DNA of 64,000 bases from Streptococcus tangpeifui. Lineage in GTDB: Bacteria; Bacillota; Bacilli; Lactobacillales; Streptococcaceae. The notes beneath the pieces are model-generated. The model did not search any database. It was not told where the DNA came from and saw only the letters and a program-made list of their open reading frames with translations. Where the stretch lies: NCBI RefSeq assembly GCF_011038795.1, contig NZ_JAAKDU010000002.1, forward strand, positions 62,001 to 126,000. Direction: 5' to 3'. This document shows, piece by piece, positions 1 to 9,208 of the stretch. The translations under genes were made by a program, and so were the position numbers. The number at the start of each line of letters is the position of its first letter. The first letter of the stretch is position 1.

Positions 1-152
1 TGGATTACCGTCTGCCTTACTTCAATGTCCTCAATTACATCCAAATCGAATTGATTAAACGTCTGCGCCACGAAGGCTTAGATGAAGATACTGTTAAATT
101 GATTCATATCACCATCAACGGTATTGCCACAGGTCTGCGTAACTCAGGCTAA
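1..152 (+). CDS. ppc: Phosphoenolpyruvate carboxylase, C-terminal fragment
   Basis: Only the last 49 codons are in the window, read from base 3 to the TAA at 150-152. The end [14 protein letters not shown] is the conserved C-terminus of phosphoenolpyruvate carboxylase, which carboxylates PEP to oxaloacetate to feed aspartate-family biosynthesis. The final Asn-Ser-Gly (usually NTG) contributes to the aspartate-inhibition site region in the family. The position directly upstream of ftsW matches the usual streptococcal order. The N-terminal catalytic part lies outside the window. Confidence 0.93.
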   Translation, partial: DYRLPYFNVLNYIQIELIKRLRHEGLDEDTVKLIHITINGIATGLRNSG

Positions 153-163
153 TGAAGGTAAAC

Positions 164-189
164 AGGTTGGCTCACCTAACCTACTTTTT
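164..189 (+). terminator. Terminator after ppc
   Basis: AGGTTGG pairs with CCTAACCT (one bulged T) around a CTCA loop and is followed by five T. It lies 12 bases after the ppc stop. Confidence 0.55.
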
Positions 190-203
190 GAATAAAATCA
201 AAG

Positions 204-230
204 GAGCTTGACTGAGTTCAGGCTCTTTTT
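204..230 (+). terminator. Second terminator after ppc
   Basis: GAGCTTGA pairs with TCAGGCTC (one G-U pair) across a six-base loop and is followed by TTTTT. Two hairpins in tandem suggest tight insulation of ppc from ftsW. Confidence 0.75.
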
Positions 231-362
231 GTACCTGCTGAAGAGGTCCAGCAGGCACTTTGCAATGCAGTCGGAAGACCGAACCGCAAGTCTCCGTCTT
301 TAATTTTGCTCTCAAACATGGTATACTTTTAAACGTATGATTTGTTAAGTATTGGAGCATTC

Positions 363-1619
363 ATGAAGATAGATAAAAAGCACTTGTTGAATTATTCCAT
401 ATTAATTCCTTATTTGGTGCTATCTGTGCTTGGCTTGATTGTGGTTTATTCCACAACCAGTGTCTCTCTGATTAAGTTTGGTCTGAATCCTTTTGGTTCA
501 GTTCTTAACCAAGGAGCTTTTTGGCTGGTCAGTCTTTTTGCCATCACCTTTATATATAGATTAAAATTAAACTTTTTAAAGAATAAGCATGTCCTAACAG
601 CTGCTCTCTTAGTTGAAGTGGTCCTCTTAGTCGTCGCTAAGTTCTTCTCGGAAGAGATCAACGGAGCTAACGGCTGGATTTCTTTAGGCCCTATCACCTT
701 CCAGCCTGCCGAGTATCTCAAACTCATCATGGTTTGGCTCTTGGCTTTTACCTTTTCCAGACGACAGACAGATATCGAGACCTACGATTATCAGGCTCTT
801 ACGAGACGGCGCTGGTATCCTCGCAGCCTAGATGACCTCAAGGATTGGCGGGTCTATTCTGCCATTATGGTTGGTTTAGTTGTCATCCAGCCTGACTTGG
901 GGAACGCCTCTATCATTGTTTTATCCGGTGTTATTATGTTTGCGCTCAGTGGGGTTGGTTATCGCTGGTACACCGCCTTGATGGGACTAATCGTAGCGGT
1001 ATCCGGTATCTTTCTTAGTATTATCGGTGTCGTTGGTGTTAAGACCATGTCTAAGGTGCCAGTCTTTGGTTATGTCGCTAAGCGTTTTGCCGCTTTCTTT
1101 AATCCTTTTAAAGATCTGGCTGATTCTGGTTTGCAGCTGGCCCATTCCTATTACGCCATGTCTAATGGCGGTTGGTTTGGTCGGGGGCTGGGTAATTCTA
1201 TTGAGAAGAATGGCTATCTGCCTGAAGCAACGACAGACTTCGTTTTTTCTGTAGTAATCGAGGAGCTGGGACTGATTGGTGCCGGTCTTATCTTAGCACT
1301 GGTTTTCTTTCTCATTCTGCGGATTATGCTGGTTGGCATCAAGGCTAAGAATTCTTTTAATTCTATGATGGCCTTAGGTATCGGTGGTATGCTCCTGATG
1401 CAGGTCTTTGTTAATATCGGCGGCATCTCAGGCCTGATTCCTTCAACAGGGGTTACCTTTCCCTTCCTTTCTCAAGGCGGAAACAGCCTCTTGCTCTTAT
1501 CGGTTGCTATCGGTATTGTTCTCAATATTGATGCCAATGAAAAACGTGAAGAAATCTACAAGGAAGCAACTGAAGAAATTCGGCGAGCTGAAACCCAAGA
1601 ATTCAAGGTCATTAGTTGA
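363..1619 (+). CDS. ftsW: Septal peptidoglycan polymerase FtsW
   Basis: SEDS-family membrane glycosyltransferase of 418 residues, which polymerises lipid II at the division septum with a class B PBP. About ten hydrophobic helices are visible. The SEDS signatures NGANGWISLGP and ATTDFVFSVVIEELG are present, and so is the C-terminal PSTGVTFPFLSQGG stretch. A charged loop after the fourth helix (RRRWYPRSLDDLKDW) is typical of streptococcal FtsW. I start at ATG 363, which has GGAG five bases upstream; the longer frame would use a TTG at 342. A TATACT at 322-327 is a possible -10. Neighbours ppc and tuf are as in other streptococci. Confidence 0.93.
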   Translation: MKIDKKHLLNYSILIPYLVLSVLGLIVVYSTTSVSLIKFGLNPFGSVLNQGAFWLVSLFAITFIYRLKLNFLKNKHVLTAALLVEVVLLVVAKFFSEEINGANGWISLGPITFQPAEYLKLIMVWLLAFTFSRRQTDIETYDYQALTRRRWYPRSLDDLKDWRVYSAIMVGLVVIQPDLGNASIIVLSGVIMFALSGVGYRWYTALMGLIVAVSGIFLSIIGVVGVKTMSKVPVFGYVAKRFAAFFNPFKDLADSGLQLAHSYYAMSNGGWFGRGLGNSIEKNGYLPEATTDFVFSVVIEELGLIGAGLILALVFFLILRIMLVGIKAKNSFNSMMALGIGGMLLMQVFVNIGGISGLIPSTGVTFPFLSQGGNSLLLLSVAIGIVLNIDANEKREEIYKEATEEIRRAETQEFKVIS

Positions 1620-1623
1620 AGTA

Positions 1624-1678
1624 GGAAGTGGGACATTGCATATGATGGTATATCATATCTATGTTCCAACTTCCTTTT
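1624..1678 (+). terminator. Terminator after ftsW
   Basis: A long imperfect stem pairs GGAAGTGGGACA with TGTTCCAACTTCC. An inner ATATGAT/ATCATAT hairpin and a final TTTT are present. Confidence 0.65.
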
Positions 1679-1842
1679 ATTATGGCTTCAGGTCAGTTTT
1701 CTAATAGAGAGAAACAGTCATAACTACCAGTTCAGCTGCTAACTGATAAGACTTAGAACGTCCCTTGATTTCCTGATTTTAAGTGCAACCTTCAAGAAGG
1801 AAGGAGCAGAACGAGTAGAACTATAGACATAGATATTTTTAG

Positions 1843-1871
1843 TTGCAACTGTAGATTAAAGATGCTATACT
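1843..1871 (+). promoter_or_regulatory. Promoter of the alcohol dehydrogenase gene
   Basis: TTGCAA (1843-1848), a 17-base spacer and TATACT (1866-1871), with TG at the extended -10 position. Just downstream is a direct repeat of AAAACGCA (1879-1886 and 1892-1899), which could be a regulator site in the leader. The RBS AGGAGG at 1912-1917 follows. Confidence 0.7.
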
Positions 1872-1925
1872 GCTCACGAAAACGCATTCATAAAACGCAC
1901 TTAATTAAGCTAGGAGGCCATAGAA

Positions 1926-3014
1926 ATGAAAATTACAGCCGCACTTGCTAAAGAACAAGGGCAAGATCTAAAAACAGAAGAGCTTGAACTTCGTGAACCT
2001 CGAGCTGATGAGGTATTGATTAAAATCGTTGCGACCGGTATCTGCCATACAGACGCTATTGGACGTGATTTCGGTGTCACCCCTTATCCGGTTTTACTGG
2101 GACATGAAGGATCTGGAATTGTTGAGAAGGTTGGGGACTTTGTTACTAGTGTTGAACCGGGAGACCATGTTGTGCTGTCTTTTGCCTATTGCGGTCACTG
2201 CGTCAACTGTTTAAGCGGTCATCCAGCCAACTGCATTCACTGTGGACCAATAAATTTTGGGGGACGTTTCTTGGATGGTACAACCCCTCTGACTCAGAAG
2301 GGTCAGGAAGTCTCTAATTTCTTTGGGCAATCGTCATTTGGAAGCTATTCTATTGCCAAAGAGAATAATGTTGTTAAGGTAGATAAGGAGGTTGACGTCG
2401 CTCTCTTGGGCCCGCTAGGCTGTGGCATTCAAACCGGAAGTGGTACCGTTTTGAACCGTTTAAGACCTGAATTTGGTTCTTCAATTGTGGTTTATGGAAC
2501 TGGCGCGGTTGGCTTGAGTGCCATAATGGCTGCCAAACTCATTGGCTGCAAGAACATTATCGCTGTAGATATTCATGATAATCGCTTGGCGTTGGCCAAA
2601 GATCTAGGTGCAACTCACACTATTAACAGTAAAACCGAAGATATTGTTGAAAGTGTTAAAGCCATTACAGGAGATGGTGCAGAGTATGGTGTTGATACGA
2701 CAGGAGTCCCTATTGTTGTCAGATCAGCCTTACGAGCCTTGATGCCTATGGGTAGTCTCGCGGTTGTTGGCTTTACGCCTGAAATGGAAATCGATATTCA
2801 CAATGAAATTATGGCAGAAAGCAAGTCCTTGATTGGTGTTGTAGAAGGCGACGCTGTACCGCAAATTTTCATTCCTAGTTTAGTGGACTTCTATAAAGAA
2901 GGGCGCTTCCCATTTGATAAATTGGTTAAATTTTATGATTTTAATGAGATTAACCAAGCCTTTCTGGATTCTGCTGATGGTTCGGTCATTAAGCCTATTG
3001 TCAAAATGTCCTAG
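1926..3014 (+). CDS. Zinc-dependent NAD alcohol dehydrogenase (aryl/benzyl alcohol type)
   Basis: Medium-chain dehydrogenase of 362 residues. Catalytic zinc ligands are C40 (in GICHTD), H60-E61 (GHEG) and C166. The structural zinc cysteines are C89, C92, C95 and C103. The Rossmann motif GTGAVG is at 191-196, and the acidic end of strand 2 (AVDIHDN) suggests NAD rather than NADP. The family oxidises primary or aromatic alcohols or reduces aldehydes; the substrate cannot be read from sequence. The gene has its own promoter and a strong AGGAGG, so it is monocistronic. It sits between ftsW and tuf, which are usually adjacent in streptococci, so it looks like a lineage-specific insertion. Confidence 0.88.
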   Translation: MKITAALAKEQGQDLKTEELELREPRADEVLIKIVATGICHTDAIGRDFGVTPYPVLLGHEGSGIVEKVGDFVTSVEPGDHVVLSFAYCGHCVNCLSGHPANCIHCGPINFGGRFLDGTTPLTQKGQEVSNFFGQSSFGSYSIAKENNVVKVDKEVDVALLGPLGCGIQTGSGTVLNRLRPEFGSSIVVYGTGAVGLSAIMAAKLIGCKNIIAVDIHDNRLALAKDLGATHTINSKTEDIVESVKAITGDGAEYGVDTTGVPIVVRSALRALMPMGSLAVVGFTPEMEIDIHNEIMAESKSLIGVVEGDAVPQIFIPSLVDFYKEGRFPFDKLVKFYDFNEINQAFLDSADGSVIKPIVKMS

Positions 3015-3144
3015 AGAGATAACGCTAACCCCTTGAGCCGCTAACCTAATTTTTCTGCTTATTTGGGTCGAAAGAAGTGCAAGGGATTTTTGAGCCTGCC
3101 ATCTTATTTTTTGATAAAAAGCCTTTGACAATTATGTAAAAAGC

Positions 3145-3172
3145 TTGCAATTCTAAAACAATTTGTTAGAAT
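3145..3172 (+). promoter_or_regulatory. tuf promoter
   Basis: TTGCAA (3145-3150), a 16-base spacer and TAGAAT (3167-3172) with an extended -10 TG. A perfect TTGACA at 3125-3130 lies further upstream without a well-spaced -10. The RBS GGAGG is at 3229-3233. Confidence 0.6.
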
Positions 3173-3243
3173 AGTAGGGTAAAGTTAGACTGTATTGCCT
3201 ACCGTCTATCTATAAAATATATTTTATTGGAGGCTTTTCCTAA

Positions 3244-4440
3244 ATGGCAAAAGAAAAATACGATCGTAGTAAACCACACGTTAACATTGGTACTATTGGA
3301 CACGTTGACCATGGTAAAACTACTTTGACAGCAGCAATCACTACTGTATTGGCACGTCGCTTGCCTTCAGCAGTGAACCAACCAAAAGATTATTCATCTA
3401 TTGACGCTGCTCCAGAAGAACGTGAACGCGGTATCACAATCAACACTGCACACGTTGAGTATGAAACTGAAAAACGTCACTATGCTCACATCGACGCTCC
3501 AGGACACGCGGACTATGTTAAAAACATGATCACCGGTGCTGCCCAAATGGACGGAGCTATCCTTGTAGTAGCTTCTACAGATGGACCAATGCCACAAACT
3601 CGTGAACACATCTTGCTTTCACGCCAAGTTGGTGTTAAGAGCCTTATTGTCTTCATGAACAAGGTTGACTTGGTTGATGATGAAGAATTGCTTGAATTGG
3701 TTGAAATGGAAATCCGTGATCTTCTTTCAGAATACGATTTCCCAGGTGATGATATCCCTGTTGTTCAAGGTTCAGCTCTTAAAGCTCTTGAAGGTGATAC
3801 AGCTGCCGAAGACAAGATCATGGAATTGATGGACATCGTTGATGACTACATTCCAGAACCAAAACGTGATACTGATAAGCCATTGCTTCTTCCAGTCGAA
3901 GACGTATTCTCAATCACTGGACGTGGTACTGTTGCTTCAGGACGTATCGACCGTGGTACTGTTAAAGTCAACGACGAAGTTGAAATCGTTGGTATCAAGG
4001 ACGAAATCCAAAAAGCAGTTGTTACCGGAGTTGAAATGTTCCGTAAACAATTGGATGAAGGTCTTGCAGGGGATAACGTTGGTGTGCTTCTTCGTGGTAT
4101 CCAACGTGATGAAATCGAACGTGGTCAAGTATTGGCTGCGCCTGGTTCAATCCATCCACATACTAAGTTCAAGGGTGAAGTTTACATCCTTTCTAAAGAT
4201 GAAGGTGGACGTCACACACCATTCTTCAACAACTACCGTCCGCAGTTCTACTTCCGTACAACTGACGTAACTGGTTCAATCGAATTGCCAGCAGGTACTG
4301 AAATGGTTATGCCTGGTGATAACGTGACAATTGACGTTGAATTGATCCACCCAATCGCTGTTGAACAAGGTACTACCTTCTCTATCCGTGAAGGTGGACG
4401 TACTGTTGGTTCAGGTATCGTTTCAGAAATCGAAGCTTAA
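3244..4440 (+). CDS. tuf: Elongation factor Tu
   Basis: GTPase of 398 residues that delivers aminoacyl-tRNA to the ribosome. The G1 loop GHVDHGKT, the switch II element [16 protein letters not shown] and the terminal IVSEIEA are all intact. Domain 1 is followed by beta-barrel domains 2 and 3 in the standard order. Codon use is strongly biased to the preferred set (AAA, GAA, GGT, CGT), as expected for a very highly expressed gene, and differs visibly from its neighbours. The gene has its own promoter and terminator. Confidence 0.98.
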   Translation: MAKEKYDRSKPHVNIGTIGHVDHGKTTLTAAITTVLARRLPSAVNQPKDYSSIDAAPEERERGITINTAHVEYETEKRHYAHIDAPGHADYVKNMITGAAQMDGAILVVASTDGPMPQTREHILLSRQVGVKSLIVFMNKVDLVDDEELLELVEMEIRDLLSEYDFPGDDIPVVQGSALKALEGDTAAEDKIMELMDIVDDYIPEPKRDTDKPLLLPVEDVFSITGRGTVASGRIDRGTVKVNDEVEIVGIKDEIQKAVVTGVEMFRKQLDEGLAGDNVGVLLRGIQRDEIERGQVLAAPGSIHPHTKFKGEVYILSKDEGGRHTPFFNNYRPQFYFRTTDVTGSIELPAGTEMVMPGDNVTIDVELIHPIAVEQGTTFSIREGGRTVGSGIVSEIEA

Positions 4441-4483
4441 GAAATTTAAGTTCCCGTTAAAACGATTAAAAGTCAGACAATGA

Positions 4484-4516
4484 GAAAGCCATGGCCTCTT
4501 GGGTCCTGGCTTTTTC
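4484..4516 (+). terminator. tuf terminator
   Basis: AGAAAGCCA pairs with TGGCTTTTT around a loop from 4492 to 4506. The 3' arm overlaps the promoter region of the next gene. Confidence 0.8.
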
Positions 4517-4527
4517 TATGCTATAAT
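4499..4527 (+). promoter_or_regulatory. Promoter of lysA
   Basis: TTGGGT, a 17-base spacer and a perfect TATAAT (4522-4527) with extended TG at 4519-4520. It overlaps the tuf terminator, so the two transcription units are compactly arranged. Confidence 0.6.
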
Positions 4528-4557
4528 GGACTAAATAGTTTTGAGGAGAATCCATAT

Positions 4558-5802
4558 ATGAAGACACCTTTTGTCAGCAAAGAACAATTAGACCAGATTA
4601 CAAAAAAATTCCCGACACCTTTTCACCTCTACGATGAAAAAGGTATCAGAGAAACAGCCAGAGCTGTTAATAAGGCCTTTGCCTGGAATCCTGGTTTCAA
4701 GGAATATTTTGCCGTTAAGGCGACGCCTAATCCGTCTATTTTGAAAATTCTCCAAGAAGAAGGATGTGGAGTCGACTGTGCAACTGATGTTGAAGTCATG
4801 ATGGCTAAGAAGTTGGGCTTCAAAGATATCAGCTTTACTTCCAATGATACCCGTGCTGAAGAGTTTGTCTATGCCAGAGAAGTAGAAGCGATGATTAATT
4901 TAGATGCCTATGAGCATATTGCTTTTTTAGACGAAGTGGCAGGTCTTCCTGAAACAGTTTCTCTTCGTTATAATCCAGGCGGTGTTTTCTCCTTAGGGAC
5001 TGATATTATGGATCATCCAGAGGACTCCAAGTTTGGTATGACCAAGGCTCAATTGTTGCAGGGCTACAAAGATCTTAGGGCTAAAGGAGTTAAGAACTTT
5101 GGACTCCATGCTTTCTTGGCTTCGAATACGGTCACCAATGATTATTATCCAACCTTAGCTGGTCAGCTCTTTGAACTGGCCTTGGAAATTAGGGAAAAAA
5201 CTGGTGTAGAGCTCAGTTTTATCAATCTGTCTGGCGGTATCGGCGTTGACTATAGTCCAGCCGATAAGCAAAATGATATTGCGGTCATTGGTCAGGGAGT
5301 CCACGAGAAATTTGATCAAATTCTAGTGCCAAATGGACTGGGAGAAATCAAAATTTTCACTGAGCTTGGTCGCTTTATGCTGGCTTCCCATGGTCACTTA
5401 ATCACTAAGGTTCTCCACCTCAAGGATACCTATCGCCATTATGTCGGTGTTGATGCATCAGCTGTTAATCTTCTGCGTCCTGCTATGTATGATGCCTACC
5501 ACCATATTACCAACATCAGCAATCCTAACGGTAAAGTGCAAGTAGTAGATGTGACTGGCTCCCTCTGTGAAAACAATGATAAATTTGCCAAAAACCGCGA
5601 ATTACCCGAGGCTAGGGTTGGTGATACTTTAGTCATTCATGATACAGGAGCCCACGGCTTCTCCATGGGCTATCAATACAATGGCCGACTTCGCTCAGCT
5701 GAAATTCTCTTACAGGAGGATGGCACAGCCAAAATGATTCGTCGAGCAGAAAGGCCAGAAGATTATTTTGCCACCCTCTATGGATTTGGGTTGGACGAGT
5801 AA
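4558..5802 (+). CDS. lysA: Diaminopimelate decarboxylase
   Basis: PLP-dependent group IV decarboxylase of 414 residues that converts meso-diaminopimelate to L-lysine. The PLP lysine is K54 in YFAVKATPNP. The glycine-rich phosphate loop GGIGVD, the ELGRF segment and the C-terminal active-site motif SLCENND are present. The usual HxHIGS segment reads HAFLAS, so this is the divergent Firmicute branch. I start at ATG 4558 because GAGGAG lies nine bases upstream; the longer frame from 4480 would run through the tuf terminator. In other streptococci tpiA often follows tuf, so this neighbour is unusual. Another group IV decarboxylase is a less likely reading. Confidence 0.85.
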   Translation: MKTPFVSKEQLDQITKKFPTPFHLYDEKGIRETARAVNKAFAWNPGFKEYFAVKATPNPSILKILQEEGCGVDCATDVEVMMAKKLGFKDISFTSNDTRAEEFVYAREVEAMINLDAYEHIAFLDEVAGLPETVSLRYNPGGVFSLGTDIMDHPEDSKFGMTKAQLLQGYKDLRAKGVKNFGLHAFLASNTVTNDYYPTLAGQLFELALEIREKTGVELSFINLSGGIGVDYSPADKQNDIAVIGQGVHEKFDQILVPNGLGEIKIFTELGRFMLASHGHLITKVLHLKDTYRHYVGVDASAVNLLRPAMYDAYHHITNISNPNGKVQVVDVTGSLCENNDKFAKNRELPEARVGDTLVIHDTGAHGFSMGYQYNGRLRSAEILLQEDGTAKMIRRAERPEDYFATLYGFGLDE

Positions 5803-6065
5803 AATCAATAAAGATTTTAAGGCAGTCGAGGCAGCAGTCTTGGGTGCTTTTTTGATGCGTTAAAAAATTAGTTAAGTCATAGTGGGGTATCTGCTTTGCC
5901 CGCTGAGACTCGGACTGAACAAGGCAACAATTAGTCATCGTAAGGACGAGAAGAAAACAGTCCCAGTACTTTCTCTAGCCAGTCCAAATTGGAAAGGAGA
6001 AGACCTGCCTTGTCTGTTGGGGAACATGAAACCTAGGCTATCGATGTTACTATCTGGTTTGAGTT
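5803..6065. other. Intergenic stretch, little recognised
   Basis: No gene was recognised. A weak hairpin (AGCA/TGCT followed by six T) near 5834-5857 may end lysA transcription. Short frames here lack ribosome binding sites and family features. Confidence 0.4.
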
Positions 6066-6345
6066 AGTAGGGTGGAGAGGGAGCAGGAAAGAAACCAAAA
6101 ATTGAAAATTTTGATTCGCTCTCCCATTCCAGTATAGTTGATCAGATTATCAACTTTGGTCTTGCGGTAAAAAGAAATGCTCATTGATGCTAAAGCCTCT
6201 AATGAACTGTGCAGGGGAGGACTTCTTGGCCTAGTCAACAAGTCTTACTCCTAACCACTGCGCCAAGAGTTTATTCCAAAAGAGGAATACTGGACGAATT
6301 TTTATCCAGTCCCTTTTGTATCAAGCGTCCAAAGCTTTTAGGTAA
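6066..6345. repeat. Mosaic hairpin repeat, copy A
   Basis: This copy shares four blocks with the copies at 13.8, 19.6 and 57.5 kb. The first is the A/T-rich hairpin tip CAAAAATTGAAAATTTTG near 6095. The second is an AACTGTGCAGGGG block near 6205. The third is a GACTT...AAGTC hairpin followed by AACCACTGCG. The fourth is the pair of small hairpins ATTCC/GGAAT and GGAC/GTCC near 6272-6318. It has no coding capacity and ends with AAGC/GCTT at 6323-6338. Confidence 0.8.
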
Positions 6346-6592
6346 CATTCCAGAATTGTGACCCGAAGTTTAACAAGTCAATAATATTGATTAGACGAAA
6401 TCAGTGAAGGGTGCAAAAGCTCCTCGTAGAAGTTCTTTCAGTATCATTTTTAAACTAAGGAAGAGTATTCGCTTGTTGCAATCTGGCATCTGTCTAGTCA
6501 ATACTACTAGCTAAACGCAGAGTTAGTAAAAACCTAGAGCATTGTTCTAATAATTTTCATAGTAGGCTTAGTAAGTGAGCTAGCGTTGTTCG
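6346..6592. other. Intergenic stretch, nothing recognised
   Basis: About 250 bases between repeat copy A and the yneF promoter. No gene, RNA or clear inverted repeat was seen. Confidence 0.4.
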
Positions 6593-6621
6593 TTGTTTTT
6601 ATAGGGCTTTTCTGCTATAAT
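6593..6621 (+). promoter_or_regulatory. Promoter of the yneF-murI operon
   Basis: TTGTTT (6593-6598), a 17-base spacer and a perfect TATAAT (6616-6621) with extended TG. The RBS TAGGAG and the ATG at 6657 follow. Confidence 0.75.
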
Positions 6622-6656
6622 CAGTTATGTAAAAAATTACTAGGAGTTATTAAACT

Positions 6657-6896
6657 ATGGCACTTTGGTTAGCTATTTTATTGATTGCTGTTGCCCTTAT
6701 GGGTGGTGTTCTTTTGGGAGCCTATTTAGCTCGTCGTCAGTTTATGAAGGAAATTGCGGAATACCCTCGTCTGACACCTGATGCTATTCGAGAAATGATG
6801 TCTTCTATGGGACAAAAACCTAATGAAGCGAAGGTTCAACAAACCTACCGCAATATTATTAAACAGTCGAAAGCACAAGCAAGCAAGAAAAAGTAG
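6657..6896 (+). CDS. YneF/UPF0154 family membrane protein
   Basis: A 79-residue protein with one N-terminal membrane helix (about residues 3-24) and a conserved cytoplasmic tail containing [25 protein letters not shown] and a lysine-rich end. This matches the UPF0154/YneF family of Firmicutes, whose function is unknown. It has its own promoter and AGGAG. A terminator-like hairpin separates it from murI, so only part of its transcript may reach the operon. Confidence 0.88.
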   Translation: MALWLAILLIAVALMGGVLLGAYLARRQFMKEIAEYPRLTPDAIREMMSSMGQKPNEAKVQQTYRNIIKQSKAQASKKK

Positions 6897-6907
6897 GCGC
6901 AAGAGAG

Positions 6908-6936
6908 AAGGCTGGGTGAAAACTCAGCCTTGTTTT
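6908..6936 (+). terminator. Terminator or attenuator between yneF and murI
   Basis: AAGGCTGGGT pairs with ACTCAGCCTT (one G-U pair) around a GAAA tetraloop and is followed by GTTTT. No second promoter is obvious before murI, so partial readthrough is likely. Confidence 0.7.
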
Positions 6937-6948
6937 AGAAAGAGAACT

Positions 6949-7743
6949 ATGGATAACAGACCGATTGGCTTTTTGGATTCTGGTGTTGGCGGTTTGACGG
7001 TTGTCCGTGAGCTGATGCGCCAGTTGCCCCACGAAGAGATTATTTATATCGGCGATTCGGCTAGGGCTCCCTATGGCCCAAGGCCAGCCGAACAGATTCG
7101 AGAATTTACTTGGCAATTGGTTAATTTTCTCTTGACCAAAGATGTTAAGATGATTGTCATTGCCTGCAATACAGCGACTGCTGTTGCTTGGGAAGAAATT
7201 AAAGAACAATTGGATATTCCTGTGTTAGGTGTGGTTCTGCCGGGTTCCAGTGCAGCCATTAAATCAACAAGTTCGGGTAAGATTGGTGTCATTGGTACCC
7301 CTATGACGGTCAAGTCTGATATCTATAGGAAAAAGATTGTAGATCTGGCTCCTCAGATGCAGGTGACTAGTCTGGCCTGTCCTCGCTTTGCCCCCTTGGT
7401 TGAATCTAACCAGATGACTTCTAGTATTGCTAAAAAAGTAGTTTATGAAAGTCTGGCTCCCTTGGTTGGCAAGGTTGATACCCTAATTTTGGGCTGTACC
7501 CACTATCCTCTTTTACGGGGTATTATTCAAAATGTTATGGGGCCCTCGGTCAAACTGATTGACAGTGGGGCAGAGACTATCCGTGATGTTTCTGTTTTAC
7601 TCAATTATTTCCAGCTCAATCGCAGCCGGGACGTCAGTGCCAGCCAGCACCGTTTCTATACAACGGCGGGAGTAGCAACGTTCAAGGAAATTGCGGAAAA
7701 TTGGCTGGGACAGGATTTAAATGTGGAGCATGTTAAGCTATGA
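6949..7743 (+). CDS. murI: Glutamate racemase
   Basis: A 264-residue cofactor-independent racemase making D-glutamate for peptidoglycan. The active-site pair is C73 (IACNTATA) and C183 (LGCTHYPLL), and the N-terminal [13 protein letters not shown] carries the acidic D10-S11. I start at ATG 6949; the longer frame from 6823 overlaps yneF and its N-terminus is not part of the family. The RBS is weak (AGAAAGAG). The stop overlaps the next start by four bases (ATGA), so the genes are translationally coupled. Confidence 0.95.
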   Translation: MDNRPIGFLDSGVGGLTVVRELMRQLPHEEIIYIGDSARAPYGPRPAEQIREFTWQLVNFLLTKDVKMIVIACNTATAVAWEEIKEQLDIPVLGVVLPGSSAAIKSTSSGKIGVIGTPMTVKSDIYRKKIVDLAPQMQVTSLACPRFAPLVESNQMTSSIAKKVVYESLAPLVGKVDTLILGCTHYPLLRGIIQNVMGPSVKLIDSGAETIRDVSVLLNYFQLNRSRDVSASQHRFYTTAGVATFKEIAENWLGQDLNVEHVKL

Positions 7744-8711
7744 CAGATAAGATTTATGAATACAAGGACCGGACCGACTGGTTTGTCGGCAAATGGCGCG
7801 ACTTGACCAATATCTATAATCTGGGCGGAGAAAAGGATTTTTTTCAAATTGAGCAGGAATTAGCCGGCCTCATCTCTGGTAAGCAAGGCTTTGATGTGTC
7901 AGTTCTCCGCTATTCCTCAGATTTTCGTCTGATGGCTTTTATCATTGATATGATTAATGAGGAATTAGATCGGAATCTAGAAATTAAGCCGTACAGGGGA
8001 GCCATCATCATTACCGAAGGCCAGCTCTTGCGTTTAGTTCACCTGCCTGAGCAAGGATTGTCTCTGGATAGCTTTTTTAGTCAAGAGACTAAGCAGAGCT
8101 TAGGTGATAAAATTCTGATTGCCACCCGCAATGATGGTAAGACCAAGGAATTTCGTCAGATGTTTAAGAATCTGGGTTTGGAGGTTGAAAATCTCAATGA
8201 CCACCCCGACTTGCCGGAGGTAGAAGAAACAGGGACAACCTTTGAAGAAAATGCCCGCCTCAAGGCTGAAACCATTGCTCAATTGACTGGGCAAATGGTT
8301 TTGGCGGATGACTCAGGTCTCAAGGTGGACGCCTTAGGCGGACTTCCTGGTGTTTGGTCGGCTCGCTTTTCAGGGCCTGATGCCAATGATGAAAAGAACA
8401 ATGCCAAACTATTACATGAGTTGGCCATGGTCTTTGAAGAGAAAGATCGATCGGCTCAATTCCATACCACTCTAGTTGTAGCGGCACCTGAGCGCGAAAG
8501 TTTAGTGGTAGAAGCTGATTGGCCGGGCTATATTGCGTTTGAAGCCAAGGGAGAGAATGGTTTTGGATATGATCCTCTCTTTCTGGTAGGAGAAACAGGC
8601 CGAACGGCAGCCCAGTTGGCAGCAGAGGAAAAGAATGCTCAGTCCCATCGTGGCTTAGCTGTTAAGAAGTTGATGGAGGTATTTCCAGCATGGCAACAAA
8701 AACAATCGTAG
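7740..8711 (+). CDS. rdgB: Non-canonical purine NTP pyrophosphatase with N-terminal extension
   Basis: A 323-residue protein. Residues from about 122 to the end form a HAM1/RdgB domain: [11 protein letters not shown], the [13 protein letters not shown] helix, [22 protein letters not shown] and [11 protein letters not shown] are clear. The family hydrolyses ITP, dITP and XTP to monophosphates. The first about 120 residues are an extra domain that I cannot assign; similar extensions are known in streptococcal annotations of this enzyme. Its start overlaps the murI stop by four bases and it overlaps the next gene by 22 bases. Confidence 0.9.
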   Translation: MTDKIYEYKDRTDWFVGKWRDLTNIYNLGGEKDFFQIEQELAGLISGKQGFDVSVLRYSSDFRLMAFIIDMINEELDRNLEIKPYRGAIIITEGQLLRLVHLPEQGLSLDSFFSQETKQSLGDKILIATRNDGKTKEFRQMFKNLGLEVENLNDHPDLPEVEETGTTFEENARLKAETIAQLTGQMVLADDSGLKVDALGGLPGVWSARFSGPDANDEKNNAKLLHELAMVFEEKDRSAQFHTTLVVAAPERESLVVEADWPGYIAFEAKGENGFGYDPLFLVGETGRTAAQLAAEEKNAQSHRGLAVKKLMEVFPAWQQKQS

Positions 8712-9208
8712 TGATGAGCGATTCTCATGGAGATCGTGAGATTGTCCAAAGTATTAAAGCTTATTATCAGGGAAAGGTCGATGCTATCTTTCACAATGGA
8801 GATTCTGAACTTCCTTCTAATGATTCAATCTGGGAGGGAATCAAGGTAGTGCGTGGGAACTGTGACTATGATAATGGCTATCCAGAGTCCTTGGTCACTC
8901 AGGTCGGTGATGCGGTTATCGCTCAGACCCATGGCCATCTCTACGGCATCAATTTTACTTGGGAGCGTTTAGATCTTTGGGCTCAATCAGAAGATGCTGA
9001 CATTTGCCTCTATGGCCATCTGCATCGGGCAAGCGCTTGGCGCAATGGCAAAACTGTCTTTGTCAATCCCGGATCTGTTTTACAACCGAGGGGTGAAATC
9101 ACAGAGAAGCTCTATGCTAAAATTGAGATTTCAGAGACGCTAATCAGAGTGAGTTATTACACTCGTGACCACCAGCTCTATCCCAGCTTAACACAGGAAT
9201 TTGAATGA
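8690..9208 (+). CDS. YfcE/MJ0936-type metallophosphoesterase
   Basis: A 172-residue calcineurin-like phosphoesterase. The dimetal motifs are in order: MSDSHGD, HNGDSE, RGNCD, THGH and [17 protein letters not shown] is the usual end motif. The family includes phosphodiesterases of uncertain natural substrate. It overlaps rdgB by 22 bases and the CBS gene by four, inside the same operon. Confidence 0.92.
   Translation: MATKTIVVMSDSHGDREIVQSIKAYYQGKVDAIFHNGDSELPSNDSIWEGIKVVRGNCDYDNGYPESLVTQVGDAVIAQTHGHLYGINFTWERLDLWAQSEDADICLYGHLHRASAWRNGKTVFVNPGSVLQPRGEITEKLYAKIEISETLIRVSYYTRDHQLYPSLTQEFE

Noticed and set aside
2880..3131. Minus-strand 83-codon frame after the alcohol dehydrogenase
   Set aside because: It overlaps the dehydrogenase end and the tuf upstream region, without SD or family motifs.
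4480..4557. N-terminal extension of lysA
   Set aside because: It would translate the tuf terminator and the lysA promoter; ATG 4558 has a proper SD.
5882..6241. Short frames on both strands upstream of yneF
   Set aside because: They cross repeat copy A and intergenic DNA, with no SD or recognisable product.
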